Source: a bacterium
Lineage (GTDB): Bacteria; Zixibacteria; MSB-5A5; GN15; FEB-12
Direction: 5' to 3'
DNA length: 64,000 nucleotides
NCBI GenBank assembly: GCA_020444475.1
Contig: JAHLKV010000002.1
Location: 789,947 to 853,946 of the forward strand
Both the position numbers and the translations under genes were made by a program. Under the pieces are notes generated by a model, which saw nothing but the letters and a program-made list of their open reading frames with translations, was not told the origin of the DNA and made no database searches. Shown here in pieces: positions 18,959 to 27,056 of this stretch; position 1 is the first letter of the stretch, and the number at the start of each line of letters is the position of its first letter.

Positions 18959-20068
18959 TTAAGCGGTAAAATGGCCGGCGGGGGCGGAGGCGCGGAGGAT
19001 TATCTCGGCGCGGAGCGGCTCGATACCGATCTTCTCGGCGGCCGAAAGAGCCAGTGAGCTCGAGCCGTTTTCGAATGGCGGGACAAATCCCGGGTTGGCG
19101 TCTATCTTGTTGTACACCATAATGTACGGGATGGAGTCGGCATCGATCTCGGAAAGCACCGAACGGGTCTGCTCGATATGTTCAACCAGGTTGGTGTCGG
19201 CACAGTCAGCGACATGAAGCAGCAGATCCGCTTCGTGGACCTCTTCCAGCGTCGACTTAAACGACTCCACCAGTTGGTGCGGCAGCTTCTTGATAAAACC
19301 AACCGTGTCGGAAAAGACGATCTGACAGGGATAGCCAGCGGACATGACACGGGTGGTGGAGTCCAGAGTCGTAAACAGCTTGTCCGCGGTCGAAACATCG
19401 GACTTGGTCAGCAGATTGAACAGAGTGGACTTGCCGGCGTTGGTGTATCCGACCAGGGCAACCTTGAACAGGCGCTGACGGCGCTTCCGCTGGGTGTGGC
19501 GCTGGATATCGAGTTTCTCGAGCTTGCGTTTGAGGTGGGCGATGCGGTCGCGAACCTGTCGACGGTCGATTTCGAGCTGTGTTTCGCCGGGACCCTTGGC
19601 GCCGATCCCGCCGTACTGCTTGGAGAAATGGACCCAGGCGCCGGTGAGACGCGGCAGCGTGTATTCGAGCTGCGCCAGTTCCACCTGCAGGCGGGCGGCG
19701 GCGGTGCGGGCCTGGCGGGCGAAGATATCCAGAATCAGAATCGACCGATCGATCACCTTCCCTTCGAGTTCCCGTTCGAGGTTTCGCTGCTGGGCCGGTG
19801 TGAGCGGGTCATCGAATATGACACAGTTGGCGTCGCCTGCTGCAAGTTGCGCTTTGAGTTCATCGACCAGTCCGCGGCCGACATAAAACGCGGCGTTGAT
19901 CTTCGGCCGAACCTGGATTCGCTGCGCGACTACCCTGGCGCCGGCGGTCGACGCCAGCCGGGCGAGTTCATCGAGTGAGTCAGCCGCTTTGGCTTTGGCG
20001 AGGGAAGTTTCGGCGATACCGATAAGGATCGCCCGTTCTTTGTCTGTATTACCGTATTCGATTGCCAT
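18959..20068 (-). CDS. hflX: GTPase HflX
   Basis: HflX is a ribosome-associated GTPase that rescues or splits stalled 70S ribosomes, notably in heat stress. The N-terminal domain is typical (NAAFYVGRGLVDEL, VIFDDPLTPAQQRNLE), followed by the family hallmark GAKGPGETQLEIDRR and the G domain: GYTNAGKSTLFN, TTLDSTTR, DTVGFI, YNKID. About 369 residues, full length. The start at MAIEYGN is only about nine bases after the predicted -10 box, so the mRNA may be leaderless; the ORF track start is two codons earlier. Confidence 0.96.
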   Translation of the reverse strand: MAIEYGNTDKERAILIGIAETSLAKAKAADSLDELARLASTAGARVVAQRIQVRPKINAAFYVGRGLVDELKAQLAAGDANCVIFDDPLTPAQQRNLERELEGKVIDRSILILDIFARQARTAAARLQVELAQLEYTLPRLTGAWVHFSKQYGGIGAKGPGETQLEIDRRQVRDRIAHLKRKLEKLDIQRHTQRKRRQRLFKVALVGYTNAGKSTLFNLLTKSDVSTADKLFTTLDSTTRVMSAGYPCQIVFSDTVGFIKKLPHQLVESFKSTLEEVHEADLLLHVADCADTNLVEHIEQTRSVLSEIDADSIPYIMVYNKIDANPGFVPPFENGSSSLALSAAEKIGIEPLRAEIILRASAPAGHFTA

Positions 20069-20076
20069 CCGCATTA

Positions 20077-20105
20077 ATGATACACCAAAATCGGGATTTG
20101 TTCAA
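20077..20105 (-). promoter_or_regulatory. Promoter of hflX
   Basis: On the minus strand TTGAAC and TATCAT are spaced by 17 bases. The expected transcription start falls at about 20070, on the hflX start codon. Confidence 0.6.
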
Positions 20106-20126
20106 TACGGATTCGGTTTCCTGCGA

Positions 20127-20738
20127 CTAATAATTCTCATGGTAGCTGACCGAAAGCCTGGGGCGCCGGATCGGGAATGGGTCCTCGCTGGAACAGAAGT
20201 CCTGTTCCGGTCCCGTCGTGGTGAGCATCACGCCGTAGCTGAGCGGGTCGGTATAGGCGTCGAGTACATCGAAATATACCCAACCCTCGATCAGGACACC
20301 CAGTGACATGTCGGCCGGGTCGAACTGCGGGGCCAGGCGCCAGGTGACGGAATCCTCAAACCACGGTTGCACCACGCGGTGGGCCGTAATGGCGAAGTAC
20401 CAATCCCGGTCTTCGGTGACTCGCAGGCGCAACACAGCGCGGGTAATCCGGTCGGCGGCGACCGAGTCCGGAAGCGGCGGCAGGCCGATCAAAGTCCGGG
20501 TGATGGACAAGGGACCGCCGACAATGTCGACATAGGCGACCCGCACCAGGTTGGCGGTTCCATACCCAACATCGGGCACTGCCGACTGGATCATGGCATC
20601 TTCGGTGATATCGAATTTGACCGTTACGACCGGACCGAGATCGTCATCGGGATCGGCGGACCGCTCGTCGCAGGCGACACACAAGGCGCACAGCGCCATG
20701 AGCGTCGCCGCAAACGACTTGACTGGAATGATCTTCAT
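20127..20738 (-). CDS. DNRLRE-domain lipoprotein
   Basis: The start ATG follows GGGAGGGTTG; the ORF-track M is a TTG one codon earlier. The N-terminus MKIIPVKSFAATLMALCALCVAC is a lipoprotein signal with the cysteine at about 23. The mature part has the DNRLRE layout: a beta region beginning DAMIQSAVPDVGYGTANLVRVAY, then RTLIGLPPLP, AVLRLRVTE and a late WFEDSVTW segment. Such domains occur in surface or exported proteins of uncertain role. It starts about 22 bases after the M1-like gene and is probably in its operon. Confidence 0.8.
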   Translation of the reverse strand: MKIIPVKSFAATLMALCALCVACDERSADPDDDLGPVVTVKFDITEDAMIQSAVPDVGYGTANLVRVAYVDIVGGPLSITRTLIGLPPLPDSVAADRITRAVLRLRVTEDRDWYFAITAHRVVQPWFEDSVTWRLAPQFDPADMSLGVLIEGWVYFDVLDAYTDPLSYGVMLTTTGPEQDFCSSEDPFPIRRPRLSVSYHENY

Positions 20739-20760
20739 CAACCCTCCCCCGGTGTCTCTA

Positions 20761-22977
20761 TTACTTCTTGCTTACGCTGGAGTTGCACAGGACCGAGAAG
20801 AACTCGTTGAAAAAGAGCTCTTTCGGTTCCTGCGGCAGCGGTCCGAAAAGAAACGTATCATTCGGCGCGGCGAGCATCTGACGATAGAACGTATTCTGCC
20901 GTTCCTTCGACTCCACTCGCATGATAACCGGCATCCGGTACTCCGCCGGTACGTCTTCGGTTATCACCGTGCCGTTGACATACCAGCCATCGTCGCGCTG
21001 CTCGATCGTATATTCGACCTTGTACTTGGGGATACCGCGACCGAACAACCAGTGATCGAAAAACCAGTCGAGCGGTTCCCCGTAGTGTTGTTCGGCGAGT
21101 GCGATGATATCGGCGTTGCTGAACGCCTGCGTATTGGCGCGGAGTGAAAGCTCCGCGAGGAAGCGCCTGAAGGTGCTCTCGGAATTGTTTTCGAGATCGA
21201 TCATGGCGAACCGAAGCATATGCAACATCCAGGCGCCTTTGTAGGTGCGAAGAACAGCATTGACCCGGTTGCCGAGGGCCAGCGGCTGGTCACCGTCCTT
21301 GTCGCGAACCGAAAGGACATTGCGCCGGCGATCCTCCAATTCAGAATAGAAAGCATCGGGACCGACCGACCGCTGTGCATACATCAGTCCGAAATAGTCC
21401 GGGACCGCATCGGCCAGCCAGTACTCCCGTTCGGAGCGCGGCTTGAGCGTTGCACCAAACCACTGGCGAGACATCTGCTGGCCGGCCTTCATCTCGATTC
21501 CGCCCGTCCCGGCCGTATAACAATACAACTGCGGGATGTCAACCAGGCCCGGCATGGAGAGGTTGCTGTCCGGGAAGACGGTCAGGGCGAAAACACCACG
21601 CGGAGGACCAAAGGTCGACGTGGCATAGTTGAACGACTGCTGAGCGGCGGATTGGTACTGGTCATCGGGGATGAAACAGTTCTGCTGTTTCTTGATCGCT
21701 TTCGACTTAAGGACATCCATCGTGATGCCCATGGCGGTCGGCAGCGGGTTCGATTCGTAACCGGAGACGTAGCCCTGATACGAGAAGCGCCAGTAGGGCT
21801 GGCTGGTCACGACCGTAAACGTATCGTACCTGCCGTCGCGACCGGTTGGGCCCTTGTCCGGCATGAGATAGGTGTAGTCTTTCGGTACCCGGAAGTGCAG
21901 CGTATGGGGCGTCGGGGACGGATTTTCGACGAACGGGAAGGCGTGCAGGAAGTCTTTGCCGTGATACCAGAGCGTGAAGGTCAACGTGTCGCCTGCATAG
22001 GCATACTCGGGAAGGATGATTCCGATGAACGAGAAGTCCTTACGGCGTTTGTAGTCGACCCGGGCGCCGTGGTAGTAGATAGAGTCTTCGCTCAGGTTGT
22101 AGTTGAGGAAGAGGGTGACGAATTTCATCGAGTCAGTGTCCACACGCACTTTGATGGTTGTCTCGCAACCCTCCATCTTTTTGGCGTCCATGCCGCCCAT
22201 CTCGACCGTGGCCCTGATATCGAGGAGCGTCGTCGGATAGGGAACTTCCGATACTGCCGCATTCGACGATATCCCGTTCTCCTGCCGCTGTGTTGAGACC
22301 GCCTCAACCGCCGAGAAATCACCGCCATACTTCTCGTAGCCGATGGCGGTCTGTTCCGGGCGGTTGGGATCGTAGGAGAAGTTGGTGCGGTTGAAGTCTA
22401 TCCAGAAGTAACCGTCGGGGCCGCGTTCGTAGCAGGAGCGAAGGAGCTGGAAGTAGTGGTCATAGGTGTGGAAAATGCGGGGACGGAAGAAAAACTCGCC
22501 CTGCGCCTGCATGGTCTGGGTATAGTATTTGAAATCGAGCGTGGAGACCTCGAATTCGGCCAGCTTCCCGGCCTCGAGATCGAAATCATCGCTGAACCGG
22601 ATGAAACAGATGCTGAAATCTTCATCGATAGCAGGACTTCCGGTCGCCCATTCGAGATTGGCGCGTTCAACCGGCACAGCGGGAGCGGGGATCGTGGCGT
22701 GTCCGGTGCCGATGAATATGGCCGTGGTGGGGCGGTCGAACACATGGCGGAGCAGGAACAGCTTGCCCTCGGTGAACGTGAAGGTAGCGACGTCTTTTTT
22801 GTAAACGAAGTCCTTGATATCGGCGATCTGACACGGGTTGTTGAGCAGATCGAGATCGAGCCGGCTGTAGTTGGTCTCGAATTCCTTCATGAAATCGGAC
22901 TGGGCGGTGGTGGTCGTGCCAAGCATGCCGGCCAGTGCGAGCGAGACAAGCAGTAGACGAGTTACACGCTGTTTCAT
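20761..22977 (-). CDS. M1 peptidase-like exported protein lacking zinc ligands
   Basis: A signal peptide (cut after TTTTAQ) precedes 715 residues. The C-terminal half aligns by eye with gluzincin aminopeptidases: the segment MKAGQQMSRQWFGATLKP sits where HExxHQWWG is expected and EYWLADAVPDYFGLMYAQ where WLNEGFAxYxE is expected. The histidines and both glutamates of the zinc site are replaced (QQxxR and AD). The later M1-like helices (GAWMLHMLRFAMID, DWFFDHWLFGRGIPKYKVEY) are retained. It is therefore probably a non-catalytic binding or scaffold protein. RBS AGGAAGGGG is clear. It follows the AAA_28 gene by 35 bases. Confidence 0.75.
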   Translation of the reverse strand: MKQRVTRLLLVSLALAGMLGTTTTAQSDFMKEFETNYSRLDLDLLNNPCQIADIKDFVYKKDVATFTFTEGKLFLLRHVFDRPTTAIFIGTGHATIPAPAVPVERANLEWATGSPAIDEDFSICFIRFSDDFDLEAGKLAEFEVSTLDFKYYTQTMQAQGEFFFRPRIFHTYDHYFQLLRSCYERGPDGYFWIDFNRTNFSYDPNRPEQTAIGYEKYGGDFSAVEAVSTQRQENGISSNAAVSEVPYPTTLLDIRATVEMGGMDAKKMEGCETTIKVRVDTDSMKFVTLFLNYNLSEDSIYYHGARVDYKRRKDFSFIGIILPEYAYAGDTLTFTLWYHGKDFLHAFPFVENPSPTPHTLHFRVPKDYTYLMPDKGPTGRDGRYDTFTVVTSQPYWRFSYQGYVSGYESNPLPTAMGITMDVLKSKAIKKQQNCFIPDDQYQSAAQQSFNYATSTFGPPRGVFALTVFPDSNLSMPGLVDIPQLYCYTAGTGGIEMKAGQQMSRQWFGATLKPRSEREYWLADAVPDYFGLMYAQRSVGPDAFYSELEDRRRNVLSVRDKDGDQPLALGNRVNAVLRTYKGAWMLHMLRFAMIDLENNSESTFRRFLAELSLRANTQAFSNADIIALAEQHYGEPLDWFFDHWLFGRGIPKYKVEYTIEQRDDGWYVNGTVITEDVPAEYRMPVIMRVESKERQNTFYRQMLAAPNDTFLFGPLPQEPKELFFNEFFSVLCNSSVSKK

Positions 22978-23012
22978 AGATCCCCTTCCTCTATCGATAC
23001 GCTGCTGACTTT

Positions 23013-23591
23013 CTATACGGACGTACGGGCGTCGCGATTGTCAAGTTCTTCAGTTATACCGGCAAGCCGGGCTACCAGGGCGTTGAATTCCCGGTGTTTC
23101 TGTTCGTAGTTTTCCAAAGCGGGCAGGAAATGGTAGCCCGGATGGTCAGACCAAACCGACTTGATCGCCTTTTCTATAGCCAGGGCCTCATCGATCGTTT
23201 CCTGCCGCACCGAGTCGGTGCGATAGAACGTGTCACCGAGATCCGCGGCGGAGCCGAGATGCACGACCGAATCGTATCGTTTATACTCGTGCGTGATAGT
23301 AGTATTCACCAGTTGAGCGGTCTCGGGATGAAACGCGAAGGCATCGACTGTCCCGCGATCGGTCACGAAATCCCGCCCCCCCAGCTCCTTCTCACGGGCC
23401 ACCTGCCGTCGGTAAATCTCCCGGTGAAACGCCTCACGGTCGGTTCGGAAGCCGGGATTTTCGATCAGCAGTTGTCGTGCCAGTTCCGGCAGGAACGCAA
23501 ATGCGCGGAATCGCCTGTCCGATGCCAGGCGGTCGAACATCTCGGTCTTTCCCGATGCCGGCGCGCCGGTTATGACGATACGATGGGGCAT
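23013..23591 (-). CDS. AAA_28-type P-loop ATPase/kinase-like protein
   Basis: The N-terminus IVITGAPASGKTEMFDRL is a Walker A motif, followed by FLPELARQLL, which matches the pE.aR pattern of AAA_28 (NadR kinase-like) proteins. A later DFVTDRGTVD resembles the substrate or Mg site of these nucleotide kinases. 192 residues, no membrane segment. The family acts as small-molecule kinases or of unknown role. It is the first gene of a minus-strand run with the M1-like protein and the lipoprotein. Confidence 0.82.
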   Translation of the reverse strand: MPHRIVITGAPASGKTEMFDRLASDRRFRAFAFLPELARQLLIENPGFRTDREAFHREIYRRQVAREKELGGRDFVTDRGTVDAFAFHPETAQLVNTTITHEYKRYDSVVHLGSAADLGDTFYRTDSVRQETIDEALAIEKAIKSVWSDHPGYHFLPALENYEQKHREFNALVARLAGITEELDNRDARTSV

Positions 23592-23725
23592 GGGCTAAGT
23601 CGGTCCTCTCCGTGATACGATACGTCTCAATCTACCCGCCCCTGAGTGTGGTGTCAAGGATGGGACAAGATGTCGGGGAACAGAATGTGATGGTGTCGGT
23701 GTACCGATGACCGTATGATTGTATC

Positions 23726-24004
23726 ATGGCAGACAAAAGAAAACTCCGCGACCTGGTCTCGGTCGGCAAGGCGTTTGAGCGTGACCTGGCGCTGCTGGGG
23801 ATCACCGAGGTTGAACAGTTGAAAGGCCGCACGGCCGATGAGCTTTACGAGCGGCTTCAGGATATCACCGGAACACGTCAGGATCCGTGTGTGCATGATA
23901 CGTTCCGCGCCGCGATCGCCCAGGCTGAGAATCCTAACCTTCCCGAAGAGCAGTGCCGCTGGTGGTATTGGTCTAACGTGCGGAAGGGGAAGCAGGGGCG
24001 GTAA
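23726..24004 (+). CDS. Helix-hairpin-helix protein (Cdd1/pathogenicity-locus type)
   Basis: The protein of 92 residues contains LRDLVSVGKAFERDLALLGITEVEQLKGRTADELYERL, a helix-hairpin-helix, then the conserved end TRQDPCVHDTFRAAIAQA...CRWWYWSN. This matches the small Cdd1-like family (PF11731). The function is not established; the fold suggests nucleic acid contact. The start has no strong RBS. Confidence 0.85.
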   Translation: MADKRKLRDLVSVGKAFERDLALLGITEVEQLKGRTADELYERLQDITGTRQDPCVHDTFRAAIAQAENPNLPEEQCRWWYWSNVRKGKQGR

Positions 24005-24019
24005 GTTTGGCGATTGGGG

Positions 24020-24045
24020 TCATCCTTCGACTCCGCTCAGGATGA
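24020..24045. repeat. TCATCCT/AGGATGA palindrome
   Basis: TCATCCT and AGGATGA flank TCGACTCCGCTC. The same loop with GTCACCCT/AGGGTGAC arms recurs at 43442-43471. Confidence 0.7.
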
Positions 24046-24195
24046 CGAAGGGGTGGCGCTCAGGATTGCGTCGGCAGGGATAGTAGGTCAGCTCCGGTCG
24101 CGGTTCGCAAACCCGATGATGATGACCGGCTGTTCGCGCGACCGGTGCTGACATGATCGGCGACGGTCCCGCCCCGTGTTGCTCCCGCCATCCCT

Positions 24196-24411
24196 GTAGC
24201 GCCGGTCCCCTCCACGGACTTCTCGATCGGCTTTCGCTTTCGATTCGACGTGTGTCCGTGGATGAGCGGGCGTTTTTTCAAGGACCTGCGTGTAGCATAC
24301 ACGCCCATGAGAGGCGAATCAGGTCCTCGCCGTGCAGGCGAACGTCGAACGATCTCAATCGAATCCCAGGCAGTCGACCGACGGTGGGAAGGTGACAGGG
24401 ACCTGATCTAC
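24196..24411. repeat. Paired inverted REP-like element (copy 1, 216 nt)
   Basis: The element starts GTAGCGCCGGTCC and ends, on the other strand, GTAGATCAGGTCC. Inside lie the partner arms AGGACCTGCG and GAATCAGGTCCTCG. So two GTAG-footed hairpins with loops of roughly 70 bases face each other around a short linker. The same arrangement, one base longer, occurs at 29109-29325. This is the layout of BIME-type REP pairs. Confidence 0.7.
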
Positions 24412-24450
24412 AGGGGACTGATGAGCTAAATCCCCCTTCGACTCGATCAT

Positions 24451-24478
24451 GGCGGGTTCGAAGACGGACTCGCCCTAC
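24451..24478 (-). repeat. GTAG-footed hairpin (GGCGGGT type)
   Basis: On the minus strand GTAGGGCGAGTCC leads into a loop and AACCCGCC. Related copies are at 26178-26205 and 63899-63926. The rest of the interval up to the subtilase gene (24479-24878) shows no supported gene; it is relatively AT-rich. Confidence 0.7.
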
Positions 24479-24878
24479 AGCTTTCTTTCCTACATCACAC
24501 ACGCCCCGTCGAATCAAGAGTAAACTATCTATATTTCTTGTATTTTTCCGCGTCTCCACCGACTCTCCATACGCAGAGGGAGTGAGAGACGTCTCACTGA
24601 TTTTCATCTTCATGTGCATCGGCCTTACTGGGGACTCCGCACGGAGCTGTGGGAGTTTTACATCGACGTCAACCGTGAAGGAGGTGATGTTCGGGGCGTA
24701 AGGTCGAATCGCAGTTTCGCAATGATTCTCAGCAAGTATAACGGTTAACCCGATCGACAGACGGATAGATCTGTGCGCCGGTCTCAAAAAGCGGCTTCCG
24801 GCGTGGAGGGTGAACTACGCCCGGCAGGGACGGTCGGGTTGGCAGATCCGAGATCGATCACACAAACTGGAGAGTGGT

Positions 24879-26063
24879 ATGCGTAAGGCTTTAGTTCTTC
24901 TTATCGGCGCTTGTGCGCTTCTGCTGTTGGCGGTGGGATGTTCCACCGATTCCCCGACTTCGTCGGCGATAAACGATGACCTGTCGTCGAAACCTGCGAC
25001 CGTGGACGGTACGGTCAACCTGCTGGTTGGTTTTGAAAAAGGCAATCGTCCGGACAACGCGGTCAAGGCCCTCGGCGGCTCCGTAAAGCAGGAATTCAGG
25101 CACGTGCCGATCGTCTATGTGTCGATTCCGGTTTCGGCCCGCGCGGCGCTTGAGAAAAATCCGAATGTGCGGTATGTCGAAGAAGAGATGATGCGTGACT
25201 ATGTCGCCCAGGTACTCGACTGGGGTGTCAATCGAATCGATGCCGAGTATGTGTGGACGAACAGCGTCTATAACGGCGCCGGTGTCAATGTTGGCGTACT
25301 CGACTCAGGTGGCGACATGGACCATCCGGACATCACCTGGGCCGGCGGCTATTCGGCGATCAACAGCGATGTCAACGACTGGGAAGACAAGGTCGGCCAC
25401 GGAACCCACTGTGCGGGGATTATCTCGGCCAACAACAACGATATCGGTGTGGTCGGTGTCGCTCCCAACTGCAATATCTATGCGGTGCAGGTCGGCTCGC
25501 GGCGGCTCTCGACCCTGGATATCATCGAAGGTATCGACTGGGTGATCGCGTCGCACCACGATGCTGACCCGAACAACGATATCATGGTCATCAACATGAG
25601 CTTCGGCGGTCCCGGCTCGACAGCGGAAGAAGACGCGCTGATTGCGGCGTACAACGACGGCATCCTCTGTATCGCGGCTGCCGGTAACGAAAGCGGCGCG
25701 GTGAGCGCGCCGGCCAGCTATAGCTGCGTGATGGCGGTGACAGCATCGACCTCGACCGATGCCTTCGCGACCTATTCGAACTACGGTCCCGAAGTTGAAC
25801 TAATCGCCCCCGGCAGCTCGATCCTGTCCACCTACAAGCGCGGCGGCTATGCGACCATGAGCGGGACGTCGATGGCGTCGCCGATGGTGACCGGTGCGGC
25901 GGTGATCGCCTGGCAGGCCCATCCGACCTACACCAACGTCCAGATGCGGGCGCTCTTGAACGGCACGGCTGAGGATATCGGCCTGGGTGCGTATTATCAG
26001 GGGAATGGACTGGTCGATGTCGAGAATGCGACGTTGGGCACGACGAACGGGAATGACTATTAG
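24879..26063 (+). CDS. Subtilisin-family (S8) serine protease, lipoprotein
   Basis: The start used is the ATG of MRKALVLLIG; a lipobox LAVGC puts the acylated cysteine at 21. An I9-like propeptide fills residues 45-108 (VNLLVGFEKG...VRYVEEE). The catalytic triad is visible: Asp142 (VLDSGGDMDH), His174 (GHGTHCAG) and Ser331 (SGTSMASP), with the oxyanion Asn270 (AAGNESG). It should be an active, membrane-anchored extracytoplasmic protease. It stands alone, followed by hairpin repeats that could serve as terminators. Confidence 0.95.
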   Translation: MRKALVLLIGACALLLLAVGCSTDSPTSSAINDDLSSKPATVDGTVNLLVGFEKGNRPDNAVKALGGSVKQEFRHVPIVYVSIPVSARAALEKNPNVRYVEEEMMRDYVAQVLDWGVNRIDAEYVWTNSVYNGAGVNVGVLDSGGDMDHPDITWAGGYSAINSDVNDWEDKVGHGTHCAGIISANNNDIGVVGVAPNCNIYAVQVGSRRLSTLDIIEGIDWVIASHHDADPNNDIMVINMSFGGPGSTAEEDALIAAYNDGILCIAAAGNESGAVSAPASYSCVMAVTASTSTDAFATYSNYGPEVELIAPGSSILSTYKRGGYATMSGTSMASPMVTGAAVIAWQAHPTYTNVQMRALLNGTAEDIGLGAYYQGNGLVDVENATLGTTNGNDY

Positions 26064-26082
26064 TAGGCTGTGACAAAGTAGT

Positions 26083-26205
26083 GGCAGGACCACTTCGTCC
26101 TGCGGACTCGGGTCCTGCCCTACTTAGGCACTGCATTGTGTCGTCAGGCGACCCCGCCTGACGACATCAAAACGAAGGGCGGGTTCGAGGACGGACCCGC
26201 CCTAC
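26083..26205. repeat. Three successive palindromes, two with GTAG foot
   Basis: Minus-strand GTAGGGCAGGACC...GGTCCTGCC is at 26083-26123 and GTAGGGCGGGTCC...ACCCGCC at 26178-26205. Between them, 26140-26165 is a perfect 11-bp stem GTCGTCAGGCG/CGCCTGACGAC with a 4-base loop. A sister of the last one is at 29395-29420. Confidence 0.8.
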
Positions 26206-26211
26206 AATCTA

Positions 26212-26502
26212 CTACGACGGCATCCAGATCTTCTCGGCGTGGACCTGCTCGACCGTGCCGGGGATATTCAACGGCTCGCTGACTTTCGTATAGAAGCAGA
26301 TGCCCTTGTACGATGTCAGGTACTGGTAGTTGGTCGTGAAGATGCCGCCCTTGGCGACCACCACCAGTCCGTCTTTGTTGCGATGCAGAATCTTGATGAA
26401 ATCATCGGGCGCCATCCGCACCAACGATCCCGAAGCTTTAATCGCGTTGGCGATTGCGGCAGCCGCGGCTGCCGCAGCAGCAGCTCCTCCTCCGTAAGCC
26501 AT
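26212..26502 (-). CDS. Small Ala-rich hypothetical protein
   Basis: The ATG of MAYGGGAAAAAAAAAAIANAI is preceded by AGAAGGG and was chosen over the Cys-rich upstream extension. 96 residues: a poly-Gly/Ala N-terminus, then a folded-looking part (VRMAPDDFIKILHRNKDGLVVVAKGGIF, YQYLTSYKGICFYTK). No signal peptide. It looks like a member of a small conserved family of unknown role, but I cannot name it. Confidence 0.65.
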   Translation of the reverse strand: MAYGGGAAAAAAAAAAIANAIKASGSLVRMAPDDFIKILHRNKDGLVVVAKGGIFTTNYQYLTSYKGICFYTKVSEPLNIPGTVEQVHAEKIWMPS

Positions 26503-26570
26503 GTCTGTACCCTTCTCTTTACAACAGCATACGCACACGCAGCCGCTGTATTCGGAAAAATCGGCCGAAT

Positions 26571-27056
26571 CTACTTCGTCGATTCATCCGGCTTCTTCGG
26601 GACGGCGACAAGCTGGGCGATCCGCCAGTCGTTGTCGGCGATCTTGTGCCAATCGGCGATAAACCGGCCCGACTGCCCGTACGATGCGCCCCCCGGGAAT
26701 GATATTCGGTAGGTGAAATCTCCGGCGTGGAATGCCGAAGAATCATCGAGCCGAAGGATCTCCGTCGCCATCGAAAACGTAACATCGACCAGCCGTGTCG
26801 ACATCAGGTTCAGCAACTGCCGGGCGTTGGCCCTGCCTCGAATAGTCCGCCCTTCGGCGGTAATCACCACACTATCGGCCAGGACACTAACGACACGGTC
26901 GACATCCTTGTTCGCGACCGCTTCGACTACCTGAGCTACCCGGCTCTCGATCTGCGCCCGATCATCGGGCGCCGGAGGTCCATCCTGTGCGAATGGACTC
27001 GCACCAAACGTCACAAGAATGGCAGCGATCAGAATGTATTGCCGGAGCGATCTCAT
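26571..27056 (-). CDS. Exported NTF2-like (SnoaL/DUF4440-type) protein
   Basis: A signal peptide (cut near SPFAQ) precedes a 135-residue cone-shaped NTF2-like domain: VAQVVEAVANKDVDRVVSVLADSVVITAEGRTIRGRANARQLL, then a strand-rich end with DWHKIADNDWRIAQLVAV. The fold binds small ligands or acts as an enzyme; no catalytic set is evident. Its ATG overlaps the pepF stop (ATGA), so it is translationally coupled to the peptidase. Confidence 0.8.
   Translation of the reverse strand: MRSLRQYILIAAILVTFGASPFAQDGPPAPDDRAQIESRVAQVVEAVANKDVDRVVSVLADSVVITAEGRTIRGRANARQLLNLMSTRLVDVTFSMATEILRLDDSSAFHAGDFTYRISFPGGASYGQSGRFIADWHKIADNDWRIAQLVAVPKKPDESTK

Noticed and set aside
24418-24425. CTGATGAG, the first core motif of hammerhead ribozymes
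   Set aside because: No GAAA core partner or closing stems nearby.
24678-24688. AAGGAGGTGAT, complementary to the 16S rRNA 3' end
   Set aside because: An isolated 11-base match followed by a four-codon frame (ATG TTC GGG GCG TAA); no rRNA gene context, most likely chance.
24614-24749. Short plus-strand frame (RPYWGLRTELWEFYIDVN...) upstream of the subtilase
   Set aside because: The residues look protein-like, but there is no RBS and only a GTG start; too short to support without comparison.
24278-24787. 170-residue minus-strand ORF
   Set aside because: It overlaps the paired repeat element, has no RBS or known domain, and its residues look like random translation of GC-rich DNA.
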